From Sphingomonadales bacterium UBA7473 (GTDB taxonomy: Bacteria; Pseudomonadota; Alphaproteobacteria; Sphingomonadales; Sphingomonadaceae): DNA of 24,637 nucleotides. Made by a program: the position numbers and the translations under genes. The stretch lies in NCBI GenBank assembly GCA_002478575.1, contig DLOX01000267.1, forward strand, positions 307 to 24,943, in the 5' to 3' direction. This document shows positions 1 through 6,885 of the stretch, in pieces (position 1 is the stretch's first letter; each line of letters begins with the position of its first letter). The notes below the pieces were generated by a model. The model made no database searches. It had not been told where the DNA came from and saw only the letters and a list, made by a program, of their open reading frames with translations.

Positions 1-545
1 CGGGCGCGATCATAAGCGATCCCGAACTTATTCTCGGCACCTCCAGTGGAGATTTTGGCGTGGGTTCCCGCGACCACATCAGGGTTGATCCGGAAGGCGA
101 CATTGGCGCGGACGCCCAGCGCATGGGCGACGGCGGAGAGAGCATCCACCTCAGGCTCAGACTCGACATTGAACTGCCCAACGCCAAGGCTCAGCGCTTC
201 GGCCATTTCGGCGCGGGTTTTGCCAACGCCTGAAAAGATGATCTTATCGGGCGAGATGCCAGCGGTCAGCGCCCGCTTAATCTCGCCAATGGACACTGTG
301 TCGGCACCAAGGCCAAGCCGCGCCATCACGGCCAAGATCGCAACATTGGGATTGGCTTTGACGGCAAAGGCAATCAGCGGCGTTCCGGTTCCGCACAGGC
401 CAACCGCCTCTTTGAAGACAGCGACATGCCGTTCGATGGTGGCTTGCGAATAGACATAGGCTGGGGTTCCAACCTCATCGGCCAATGCCGTCAACGAAAC
501 CTGTTCGGCATGCAGCGTGCCGCCACTCAGTTGAAAATGATCCAT
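1..545 (-). CDS. lysA: Diaminopimelate decarboxylase, N-terminal part (cut by window edge)
   Basis: Catalyses the last step of lysine synthesis, PLP-dependent decarboxylation of meso-diaminopimelate, in the cytoplasm. The 181 residues visible cover the start of the alanine-racemase-like TIM barrel. The motif AFAVKANPN at about residues 60-67 holds the PLP-binding lysine (K63), followed by DTVSIGEIKRAL and FSGVGKT, all typical of LysA. The ATG complement lies at 543-545 and no clear Shine-Dalgarno sequence is seen. It starts 12 nt after the stop of the small lipoprotein gene, so translational coupling with the argH-lipoprotein unit is likely. The C-terminal half, including the substrate-binding domain, lies outside the window. 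Identification is firm from the motifs. Confidence 0.93.
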   Translation of the reverse strand, partial: MDHFQLSGGTLHAEQVSLTALADEVGTPAYVYSQATIERHVAVFKEAVGLCGTGTPLIAFAVKANPNVAILAVMARLGLGADTVSIGEIKRALTAGISPDKIIFSGVGKTRAEMAEALSLGVGQFNVESEPEVDALSAVAHALGVRANVAFRINPDVVAGTHAKISTGGAENKFGIAYDRA

Positions 546-557
546 GGATTTTGACTA

Positions 558-797
558 TCAGGCAGGAGGGAGATCGAACTTGTCTTCGCGGCGCTCTTCA
601 GACCGTTTCAATTGTTCATCGCTCCGTTTGGGCCGGGCCTGCGTAGTCGGCTCCATCAACTGGGCGGGCGTTGGCACCGCCACTGCGGTCTCAGGCTTTA
701 CGGGCAGGGCATTGCCCTCTTTGGGCTTTAAATTCACGCGCGCGCCACATGCTGCCAAGCCCAAAGAAAGCGCGGCGATGATCAGCAATTTCTTCAT
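558..797 (-). CDS. Small LptM-like lipoprotein between argH and lysA
   Basis: A 79-residue lipoprotein. Its signal peptide MKKLLIIAALSLGLAAC ends in a lipobox (L-A-A-C, acylated Cys17). The mature part is short, with CGARVNLKPKEGNALPVKP followed by a low-complexity charged tail. The CG..x..L.P..G...P pattern straight after the lipid cysteine recalls the LPAM_2/LptM (YifL) family, whose E. coli member helps LptD mature in the LPS translocon and whose genes often sit next to lysA or dapF. The start overlaps the argH stop by 4 nt (ATGA), so the two are translationally coupled. The tail beyond about residue 45 (RPKRSDEQLKRSEERREDKF) is not conserved in anything I know. The lipoprotein call is strong; the LptM relation is an inference from position and motif. 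Confidence 0.8.
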   Translation of the reverse strand: MKKLLIIAALSLGLAACGARVNLKPKEGNALPVKPETAVAVPTPAQLMEPTTQARPKRSDEQLKRSEERREDKFDLPPA

Positions 798-2173
798 GAG
801 CGCGCTCCCTTCAAGGCGGCTTGTGCCTCTGCGATGCGGAGCCTTACCTGATCCGGCGCGGTTCCGCCATAGCTGGACCGGCTGGCGACTGAAGCGTCGA
901 CGGTCAGAACATCAAAGATGCCCGCCTCAACCCGGGGATCAATGGCCTTCAAATCTTCAAGGCTAAGCGCCGCCAACGCCACACCGCGTTCCTCGGCAAG
1001 CTTCACGGCGCGACCCGTGACATGATGCGCTTCGCGGAAGGGAAGGCCTGCTTCGCGCACGAGCCAATCTGCAAAGTCCGTTGCAGTCGCAAAGCCGCTT
1101 TCGGCCAGGGCCCGCATATTGGCTATGTTGAAGGTCATGCTTTCGACCATGCCAGACATCGCGGCCAAGCAAAGCCCCAGCAGATCATGCGCCTCAAAAA
1201 CCGGCGGCTTATCATCCTGCATATCTTTGGAATAAGCGAGCGGGAGGCCCTTCATTGTGACCATCAGGCTGGTCAAACAGCCCATGATCCGGCCGCTATG
1301 GCCGCGCACAAGTTCCGCCGCATCCGGGTTGCGCTTTTGCGGCATGATCGAGCTGCCCGTAGACCATTGGTCAGACAGACTGACAAAGCGGAAGGGCTGG
1401 GACGCCCAGATCACAATTTCTTCGGCCAAGCGCGAAAGGTGCAGGGCGGTCTGCGTCGCGGCGGTCAGATATTCAATCGCGAAGTCCCGGTCTGACACGC
1501 CGTCCAAGCTGTTGGTCATGGGGCTATCAAAACCAAGTGCCGCAGCCGTTGCATGGCGGTCGATCGGGAAGCCTGTTCCCGCGAGCGCGGCACTGCCCAA
1601 GGGGGAGCGATTGAGCCTTGCCCGCGCATTGGCGAAGCGACTGCGATCCCGGGCCAGCATATCATGATAGGCCATCAGATGATGACCCAGTGTCACCGGT
1701 TGTGCGCTTTGCAAATGGGTGAAACCGGGCATTACCGCATCTACATGTTCCGCCGCGCGGGAGACCAACGCTTGCATCACACCAACCAGCCCAGCATCCG
1801 CTTGATCCATGGCGTCACGCACCCAAAGGCGGAAATCGGTCGCGACCTGATCATTGCGGGACCGGGCTGTGTGGAGCCGCCCCGCCACAGGCCCAATGAT
1901 CTCGGCGAGCCGCGCTTCGGTCGCCATATGAATATCTTCCAGCGCCAGATCGCTTGGCGGGCCTTGCTCTTCATATTCGGCAGCGATTTGGTTTAGGCCT
2001 TGCTCAATGAGCGCTGCATCCTCCTCCGATATGATCGCTTGCGCACCCAGCATGCGAACATGGGCGATGGAGCCCGTAATATCTTGTTTCCACATGCGCT
2101 TGTCGAATGGCAAACTCGCATTTATCTCGCGCATGACTGCGGCTGGCCCTTCGGCAAAGCGGCCGCCCCACAT
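794..2173 (-). CDS. argH: Argininosuccinate lyase
   Basis: Cleaves argininosuccinate to arginine and fumarate, the last step of arginine synthesis, as a cytoplasmic homotetramer. The 459-residue length is normal for the family. It opens with MWGGRFAEGP, has SRNDQVATD at 105-113, GFTHLQSAQPVTLGHH near 150-165, and the signature GSSIMPQKRNP at 273-283 in the flexible catalytic loop. The ATG at 2173 has no Shine-Dalgarno sequence. The codons just upstream read ...SSSNQ, resembling the few residues that precede MWGGRF in many homologues, and an in-frame ATT at 2203 does have a GGAG about 7 nt before it; the true start may therefore be upstream and non-canonical. The gene is divergent from the tlpA-like gene and overlaps the downstream lipoprotein start by 4 nt. 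Confidence 0.96.
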   Translation of the reverse strand: MWGGRFAEGPAAVMREINASLPFDKRMWKQDITGSIAHVRMLGAQAIISEEDAALIEQGLNQIAAEYEEQGPPSDLALEDIHMATEARLAEIIGPVAGRLHTARSRNDQVATDFRLWVRDAMDQADAGLVGVMQALVSRAAEHVDAVMPGFTHLQSAQPVTLGHHLMAYHDMLARDRSRFANARARLNRSPLGSAALAGTGFPIDRHATAAALGFDSPMTNSLDGVSDRDFAIEYLTAATQTALHLSRLAEEIVIWASQPFRFVSLSDQWSTGSSIMPQKRNPDAAELVRGHSGRIMGCLTSLMVTMKGLPLAYSKDMQDDKPPVFEAHDLLGLCLAAMSGMVESMTFNIANMRALAESGFATATDFADWLVREAGLPFREAHHVTGRAVKLAEERGVALAALSLEDLKAIDPRVEAGIFDVLTVDASVASRSSYGGTAPDQVRLRIAEAQAALKGARS

Positions 2174-2179
2174 TTGATT

Positions 2180-2184
2180 GGAGG
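2180..2184 (+). promoter_or_regulatory. Ribosome binding site fixing the GTG start of the tlpA-like gene
   Basis: GGAGG lies 5 nt before the GTG at 2190. It supports GTG 2190 over the TTG at 2178, which overlaps this site, and over the ATG at 2202, which is 17 nt away. It lies in the 16-bp gap between the divergent argH and tlpA-like start codons. Confidence 0.7.
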
Positions 2185-2189
2185 ATGAA

Positions 2190-2792
2190 GTGCGATCTGT
2201 AATGGCTCTGCTCCCGCTGGCCTTGATGGCTGCTTTGACGGGGTGCGATAAGCAATCCGATGCCGCGCCGCAACCCGGCTCTGGGGCACAGAGCAGAGAC
2301 TATAGCAAAGACCCTGCGCCCGATGCGCCTGTGGAGGCTGAGGACTCAGGCAAAGTCGATATCTCCAAACGGGGCACGGCCATGCCCGCCGCCAAGTTTG
2401 AAGGGCCAAAGGGAGAGCCTGTCAGCCTTGCCGATTTCAAGGGGCGGCCCTTGCTCGTCAATCTCTGGGCGACATGGTGTGGGCCTTGCGTCGCCGAAAT
2501 GCCAACGCTCGATGCGCTGGCTGAGCGGCAGAAGGATAAGCTTCAGGTGCTTGTCGTCAGTCAAGATATGCAGGGGCGGGAGATTGTTGATCCTTGGTGG
2601 GCAAACCGCGATTACAAGATGCTGAAGCCCTATATTGATGCGAAATCAGATCTCGGCTTTGCCTATGGCACGGGCATGGTGCCAACGACTGTCATGTATG
2701 ACAAAGACGGCAAAGAGGTTTGGCGCGTCATTGGATCCATGAATTGGGATGGCCCGCGCGCGAATACGCTGATGGCTGAGGTGATTGGCTAA
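2190..2792 (+). CDS. tlpA: TlpA-family thiol:disulfide oxidoreductase lipoprotein
   Basis: A periplasm-facing thioredoxin-fold reductase. TlpA proteins of alphaproteobacteria reduce copper-chaperone and cytochrome oxidase targets during cytochrome aa3 assembly. From GTG 2190 the product has 200 residues: an N-terminal signal with lipobox L-T-G-C (Cys19), a flexible acidic linker to about residue 60, then an AhpC/TSA-Redoxin domain. The active site is WCGPC with cysteines 97 and 100, preceded by LVNLWATW, and the cis-proline loop is GMVPTT (Pro165). The gene is divergent from argH; an argH-adjacent tlpA is, from memory, a recurring alphaproteobacterial arrangement. It ends 3 bp before the convergent response regulator. 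No DsbD or ccm gene is nearby, so the exact target cannot be read here; ResA/CcmG-like use is the alternative. Confidence 0.88.
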   Translation: MRSVMALLPLALMAALTGCDKQSDAAPQPGSGAQSRDYSKDPAPDAPVEAEDSGKVDISKRGTAMPAAKFEGPKGEPVSLADFKGRPLLVNLWATWCGPCVAEMPTLDALAERQKDKLQVLVVSQDMQGREIVDPWWANRDYKMLKPYIDAKSDLGFAYGTGMVPTTVMYDKDGKEVWRVIGSMNWDGPRANTLMAEVIG

Positions 2793-2795
2793 GGC

Positions 2796-3461
2796 TCAAA
2801 TCTCGCCGCCGCGTCTTGCCTCTCGAATCGCTTCACTGCGGCTGTTGACCTCCAGTTTGCGGTAAATGGATTTGACATGATTGCCGACAGTATGGGGCGA
2901 TATGTCGAGGAGCCGGGCCGCTTCCTTATAGCTTTTGCCCGCTGCAAAGGCTTGGAGAAGTTCGGTTTCGCGCGCCGTCAGCCGGTCTTCGCTCTCGTGG
3001 ATGGTGGGGCTCTCAGCAGGCGCAGGCGCTGACCTCAGATAGTCGAGCAAATAGACTGCTGCTGCCGGACTGACCGGGGCACCACCCGCGAGTGTTACCG
3101 CTATCCCATCCAACACCACTTCTGGCGCACTGTCTTTCAGCAAATAGCCATCGGCGCCAGCGGACAAGGCCTTCACCACCGTGTCCCGATCTCCAAAAGC
3201 GCTGATGATGAGGGCCTTGGCTTGGCTCCGCGCTTTAATCTCAGGCACCAGATCATAACCGCTGCCATCAGGCAGGCCAATATCCATCAAGAACAGATCA
3301 GGCTGCAAATCGATGAGAGCGCGGCCCGTCCGAATATCTGGCGCGACGCCGACAATATCATAGCTGCTGTCCATCCCGATGATCCGCAAGAAATATTGGC
3401 GGACGGCAGGGTCATCCTCCATGATCGCGATACGGGCGGGCGGATTTGGGGCGTCGGTCAT
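2796..3461 (-). CDS. NarL/LuxR-family response regulator
   Basis: A 221-residue DNA-binding response regulator. The receiver domain (about 10-125) has the acidic pair EDD at 15-17, the phosphoacceptor Asp60 in LFLMDIGLPDGSG, and the conserved lysine in YLLKDS. After an Ala/Pro-rich linker, a LuxR-type helix-turn-helix runs from about 161 to 216 (LTARETELLQAFAAGKSYKEAARLLDIS then HTVGNHVKSIYRKL). It lies 54 bp downstream of, and in the same direction as, the histidine kinase, its probable partner. A palindromic word located 37-52 nt before its start codon also occurs before the kinase, suggesting autoregulation. No good Shine-Dalgarno sequence is visible. The family call is secure; target genes are inferred only. 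Confidence 0.93.
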   Translation of the reverse strand: MTDAPNPPARIAIMEDDPAVRQYFLRIIGMDSSYDIVGVAPDIRTGRALIDLQPDLFLMDIGLPDGSGYDLVPEIKARSQAKALIISAFGDRDTVVKALSAGADGYLLKDSAPEVVLDGIAVTLAGGAPVSPAAAVYLLDYLRSAPAPAESPTIHESEDRLTARETELLQAFAAGKSYKEAARLLDISPHTVGNHVKSIYRKLEVNSRSEAIREARRGGEI

Positions 3462-3497
3462 GCGATGCTTATCACAGTAACATCGGCCTTTGCGAAG

Positions 3498-3513
3498 ATG
3501 CCATGATATGGCA
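3498..3513. promoter_or_regulatory. Candidate operator (palindrome shared with the kinase upstream region)
   Basis: The word ATGCCATGATATGGCA has 6-bp inverted arms TGCCAT / ATGGCA around a 3-nt centre. It lies in the kinase-regulator gap, 37-52 nt upstream of the regulator start. The identical 16 bases recur at 5501-5516. Two exact copies, each before a gene of the same two-component pair, suggest a binding site of the LuxR-type regulator. Confidence 0.55.
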
Positions 3514-3515
3514 GG

Positions 3516-5423
3516 TTAGTTTGCAGTTTGAACAAGCGGCGTTGTCGGCAAGGTCAAGGTGACGCTGGTGCCTTGGCCCGTTGGGTTTGGTCCGATAGTC
3601 ACAATGCCACCAACCGACCGCGCCCGGCTTTCCATATTGCTCATCCCCCGGCCAACGCCTTCGCCTGCGACCATGCCCTTGCCATTGTCACTGACGGTCA
3701 GGGTCAGGCTCTTGCTGGCTTCCACAATCGAGACTTTGATCTCTGTCGGCGCCGCATGTTTCAGCGCATTGGTCACGGCCTCTTGCAGCACGCGGAAGAC
3801 CTGCAACACATCGCGCGGGCCATATCCGGGCAGGTCCAAATCGCCCGCAGGCTGATCCCATAAGAATGCGATCCCTGCTTGCTGGACCCTTGGCTGAACC
3901 CGGGCACGGAAGGTGGCAAGCGCAGAAGCCAGAGATTCCCCCACTGAGTCCATCGAATCGACCATCAAGCGCATCTCGTCGATCACGGACTGCAGGCCTT
4001 CAGCCACTTGCGCAGGCTCCGCGATCCCGACACGAGCAGACAGCATCATGGACATGAGCTGACTACCCAAGCCATCATGCAAATCCCGCATGATCCGGCG
4101 GCGCTCCTCATCGTGGGCTTGTTGGCGGACAAGCAGATGCTCGCGCTTGGCGGCTTCCACCAGCTCTGCCTCACGCTGATCAACCTTAGCTTGCAGCATC
4201 GATGCGAGCGCGCCTTGCGATTGGAACAGCCGAAAATTGCGGGCGAGGAAAGCGACCATCATGGCAAGCAAGAGGAACACGGATGCATTCTGGAGGTTGC
4301 CGTTGCCCGGCACCGCTGCCGGATACCATTCATAGATTGAGTCGATAATCAATGCGACCGCAAGCACAGTCATCAAGGCGCTTTCGATCATCCGGTCCTC
4401 GCGTTCGGTTGCGAAATGCCAAACCAACCGAGCCAGAACCAAAACCGCCGCCACAGGCAGAAAGTAGATGTAGATCATTGTCGGATGATCAAAGCCTTCA
4501 GGCATCGGCACGCGATAAATGTAAAAGGCAACGACCCCAATGGTGACGCCGTAGAGGGCCAAGGCCACATGCTGTAGCCAAGGGATGGGTTTCTTGCTCC
4601 AACTGTCAATGAAGCACAGCAGCGCCACGGGGATGAACATGAAGATGGCAAAATAAGCCAACATCCGCCCCCATCCATCGACAGGTGGGTCAAGCCAAAG
4701 CGCGTAGACAAGACTGGCGACACAAGCACTGCACAAGGCACTGAGCCAAGCCGCAAAGCGCCAATCATCAGAGCGGAAAACCATGATCGTGGCCAGCAAC
4801 CCAAGCAGGCCCAAGACGATGCCCGAAATGATTTTATAGTCATTCAGAATGAAGAGCCTTGGAGCGGCATGACGCTCAAGCGCAGCATAGTCTGCGATCA
4901 GGGGCGGATAGATATCGGTGTAGGGAAAGCCATCACGCACCGTGACATAGGTCAGTTCATTCTCGCCTTTTTGCAAAAGGCCCGCTGGGATTCGGGTCAA
5001 AAAGGTCTTCTGCCCATGGAAAGAGGCTTTGCGTGGACCCATTCTGCCTTGGCCGACGATCTGAGATCCATTGACCGACAGCAGGTAATTATCCACTTGA
5101 AGCATCGAAAGCAGACCAAGCCCTTGCTCTGGGATCCGCTCGACCTTGAACCGCATTTTCACAGCAAAGGATGCCGTATCGCAGCAATGGGTGAAAGGCA
5201 GCTCGACGGGTTTAAACTTGGCCTGCGAAGCCGCCAAGAAACTTGGATCGCTCAGCCGCGCAATCTCAGGGTTGGTTAGCTCAAGTGTTGGAGGACGTTG
5301 GCCCGGGTCTGCTCGAAACAGCGGTCCATCAATCAAAAACCAATAGACGCCCTGCACCGCCAAAATCATCAGAACGAGCTTACCCAGCTGCGCCCAATTT
5401 ACGCCCCGTTTTACGCTTTCCAC
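3516..5423 (-). CDS. 7TMR-DISM-like sensor histidine kinase (NarL/DesK type)
   Basis: A membrane sensor kinase, about 635 residues from the GTG at 5423. Order: one N-terminal membrane helix (LVLMILAVQGVYWFLI), a periplasmic domain of about 150 residues with a CC pair in THCCDTASF, then seven membrane helices, a coiled coil rich in Q/E, a HisKA_3 phosphoacceptor region ERRRIMRDLHDGLGSQ, and a HATPase domain with EAVTNALKH (N box) and DNGKGM (G box). This layout matches 7TMR-DISM kinases, which sense extracytoplasmic ligands. The start is uncertain: the frame stays open to an ATG at 5507 (663 residues, phospho-His 477), but that ATG lacks a Shine-Dalgarno sequence and sits in a palindrome. The GTG has a weak AGGGG before it and gives a sensible N-terminus. 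The response regulator follows directly. Confidence 0.9.
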   Translation of the reverse strand: MESVKRGVNWAQLGKLVLMILAVQGVYWFLIDGPLFRADPGQRPPTLELTNPEIARLSDPSFLAASQAKFKPVELPFTHCCDTASFAVKMRFKVERIPEQGLGLLSMLQVDNYLLSVNGSQIVGQGRMGPRKASFHGQKTFLTRIPAGLLQKGENELTYVTVRDGFPYTDIYPPLIADYAALERHAAPRLFILNDYKIISGIVLGLLGLLATIMVFRSDDWRFAAWLSALCSACVASLVYALWLDPPVDGWGRMLAYFAIFMFIPVALLCFIDSWSKKPIPWLQHVALALYGVTIGVVAFYIYRVPMPEGFDHPTMIYIYFLPVAAVLVLARLVWHFATEREDRMIESALMTVLAVALIIDSIYEWYPAAVPGNGNLQNASVFLLLAMMVAFLARNFRLFQSQGALASMLQAKVDQREAELVEAAKREHLLVRQQAHDEERRRIMRDLHDGLGSQLMSMMLSARVGIAEPAQVAEGLQSVIDEMRLMVDSMDSVGESLASALATFRARVQPRVQQAGIAFLWDQPAGDLDLPGYGPRDVLQVFRVLQEAVTNALKHAAPTEIKVSIVEASKSLTLTVSDNGKGMVAGEGVGRGMSNMESRARSVGGIVTIGPNPTGQGTSVTLTLPTTPLVQTAN

Positions 5424-5492
5424 TTGCGGCCCCTGAATCACAACGAAGCGCCGTTGCCGCAGTTTAGCCCCCGGCGATAGCCCCAAAATGAA

Positions 5493-5518
5493 GGTGCCAT
5501 ATGCCATGATATGGCACC
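5493..5518. promoter_or_regulatory. Candidate operator: 10-bp inverted repeat upstream of the kinase
   Basis: Perfect 10-bp arms GGTGCCATAT and ATATGGCACC flank a 6-nt centre GCCATG. The inner 16 bases (5501-5516) are identical to the word before the response regulator at 3498-3513. It lies in the 165-bp divergent region between the kinase (GTG 5423) and the secreted Cys-rich protein (GTG 5589), so it could control both. It overlaps the alternative kinase ATG at 5505-5507. Confidence 0.6.
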
Positions 5519-5559
5519 ATGGAGCATGGCATGTCTCTGGGGTGCGGCTTCCGCTAATC

Positions 5560-5581
5560 CTCCTTCATCAATTCGAAGGAG
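5560..5581 (+). promoter_or_regulatory. Hairpin that can sequester the ribosome binding site of the 5589 gene
   Basis: CTCCTTC (5560-5566) pairs perfectly with GAAGGAG (5575-5581) over an 8-nt loop. The right arm contains the Shine-Dalgarno sequence, 7 nt before the GTG start at 5589. A hidden ribosome binding site implies translational control or simply weak initiation. The stem is short, so chance is possible. Confidence 0.4.
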
Positions 5582-5588
5582 ACGACCC

Positions 5589-5897
5589 GTGAAACAGACC
5601 CTTATCGCCACTGCCCTTTCCGCTGTGCATGTTGCCATGATCGGCGGCTTGATTGCTTCCACCATGGGCACGCCCGCCTTTGCGCAGGGCCAGAATCGCG
5701 AGCCTGTGGAAAAGACATCCAAGGCGGTTGCTTGCCCCAGCGGTTGGAGCACGACCAAGAATAATGAAACCGACACATCACGTTGTTTCCCGCAGGGCAG
5801 CATCTCCCCCAAGATTTATGCCAAGACCGAAAAAGAGACCTGCGAGAGCGGTTATTACGAAGTCTATCGCCTGTGGTGCTCCACCAAGCGGCCGTAA
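5589..5897 (+). CDS. Secreted small protein with one four-cysteine module
   Basis: I do not recognise a named family. From the GTG at 5589, preceded by GAAGGAG, the product has 102 residues. A Sec signal peptide (MKQTLIATALSAVHVAMIGGLI...) has likely cleavage after TPAFA (residue 32). The mature part of about 70 residues has exactly four cysteines (49, 66, 85, 97) in the pattern CPSGW - RCFPQGSISPKIY - CESGYYEVYRLWC, consistent with two disulfides. The same module occurs in the next gene, 30 bp downstream in the same direction. The frame is open upstream of the GTG, but that extension lacks a signal peptide. It is divergent from the sensor kinase and shares its operator region, so it is a candidate target or accessory of that system. 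Function unknown. Confidence 0.75.
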   Translation: MKQTLIATALSAVHVAMIGGLIASTMGTPAFAQGQNREPVEKTSKAVACPSGWSTTKNNETDTSRCFPQGSISPKIYAKTEKETCESGYYEVYRLWCSTKRP

Positions 5898-5927
5898 TCA
5901 GCCCGATTTGATTGAGGAGAGATTCCT

Positions 5928-6755
5928 ATGAATAGTTTGATGATGACGGCTGCGGTTGCCGCATTTGCCTTCACCCTTTCCGCCACGCCCGCCGCCGCTC
6001 AGGGCAGCGTAGCACCGGTGACCATGGTGGGTAGCGCCTGTCCGTCTGGTTATGGGCAAGGGAGCACTGCTCAGAAAAGCAGACCCAATCCCAACATGTG
6101 CTATCCGCGTGGCTCAGATTCACCGTCGGTTTACGTCACAAGCGGGAAATGTGCGGCGGGTTATCGCAAGGATTTTGGGTATTGCACCGACAAGGCAGAT
6201 GGAGCTGTCTACACTCCGCCGACTTTTGGCAGCATCACGAAAGCCAGTGCGTTTGACCGCTGTCCGGTTGGCTATCACACCTCAGAGCCTGACGTTATGA
6301 AGTGCGTCTCTTATGATTATGCAGCGGGTAAACAGCCTGCAACGCGCGCAAAAAAGGGCGGCGCCTGTGCGTCTAATGAGATCGATGAATGGGGCCTTTG
6401 GTGCACCTCAAAGCTGACCAAGCTGACGCGAAAAGAGGCAGAGCAAGAGGCAGTGGCTGATGTGAACCACCTTTTCCCGCGCGATGGCAAGGGTGGAAAT
6501 CAAGGCGCCGACTATATGAACACGCCTGGCATCGTCGGCATTTTCGGTGCCGCTGGTGCGAACAGCTCCGGGGCATCTTCCTCGTCTAAGTCCGGCGGCG
6601 GCAGCGAAACAGCCGCCGCCCCTGCAAACCCAAATTGCACTTCCTCATCTTCAACCGGCGCTGCCCTTGGCGGGGCCATTGGTGGCGATGCTGGGGCGGC
6701 GCTGGGTTCCATGCTCGGCGGCTTGGGCAAAAAGAAGAAAAAGGCTGGGTGTTGA
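5928..6755 (+). CDS. Secreted Cys-rich protein: two four-cysteine modules plus Gly-rich tail
   Basis: A 275-residue protein with no family I can name. It starts after a clear GAGGAG. Order: Sec signal peptide to about residue 24 (TPAAA-Q); module 1 with cysteines 38, 58, 75, 86 (CPSGYG... CYPRGSDSPSVY... GYC); module 2 with cysteines 112, 126, 147, 159 (CPVGYH... WGLWC); a Lys/Glu-rich stretch; a Ser/Gly-rich linker; then a glycine-zipper-like segment (GAALGGAIGGDAGAALGSML) ending in KKKKKAGC with a terminal cysteine. Module 1 matches the single module of the preceding gene, including the C-[FY]-P-[QR]-G-S-x-S-P-x-[IV]-Y stretch. The two genes probably form an operon ended by the hairpin at 6834. 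Extracytoplasmic location is well supported; role unknown. Confidence 0.78.
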   Translation: MNSLMMTAAVAAFAFTLSATPAAAQGSVAPVTMVGSACPSGYGQGSTAQKSRPNPNMCYPRGSDSPSVYVTSGKCAAGYRKDFGYCTDKADGAVYTPPTFGSITKASAFDRCPVGYHTSEPDVMKCVSYDYAAGKQPATRAKKGGACASNEIDEWGLWCTSKLTKLTRKEAEQEAVADVNHLFPRDGKGGNQGADYMNTPGIVGIFGAAGANSSGASSSSKSGGGSETAAAPANPNCTSSSSTGAALGGAIGGDAGAALGSMLGGLGKKKKKAGC

Positions 6756-6833
6756 GCCATCGCCCTCAGCGATCATGAATAAGAAAACCAGTCGACGCGG
6801 TATGCGACCCTTTAAACCGTCCGACAGGCTAGC

Positions 6834-6873
6834 CCGGATGCGAGACAATCCATCTCGCATCCGGCATTTTTTT
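6834..6873 (+). terminator. Strong rho-independent terminator abutting the CopC-like gene
   Basis: A perfect 12-bp stem, CCGGATGCGAGA (6834-6845) with TCTCGCATCCGG (6853-6864), encloses a 7-nt loop and is followed by seven T (6867-6873). It ends the Cys-rich protein operon. The T-run is directly followed by the GAGGA ribosome binding site of the next gene, so it can equally act as a leader attenuator for that gene. Confidence 0.88.
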
Positions 6874-6885
6874 GAGGAACATGCC

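Noticed and set aside
544..966. Plus-strand open frame over the small lipoprotein and argH 3' end
   Set aside because: Contradicted by the lipobox protein and argH on the opposite strand, which overlap with a classic ATGA junction.
6775..6885. N-terminal extension of the CopC-like protein from ATG 6775
   Set aside because: It has no ribosome binding site, runs through the terminator hairpin, and would bury the signal peptide. The GTG at 6886 has a good GAGGA.
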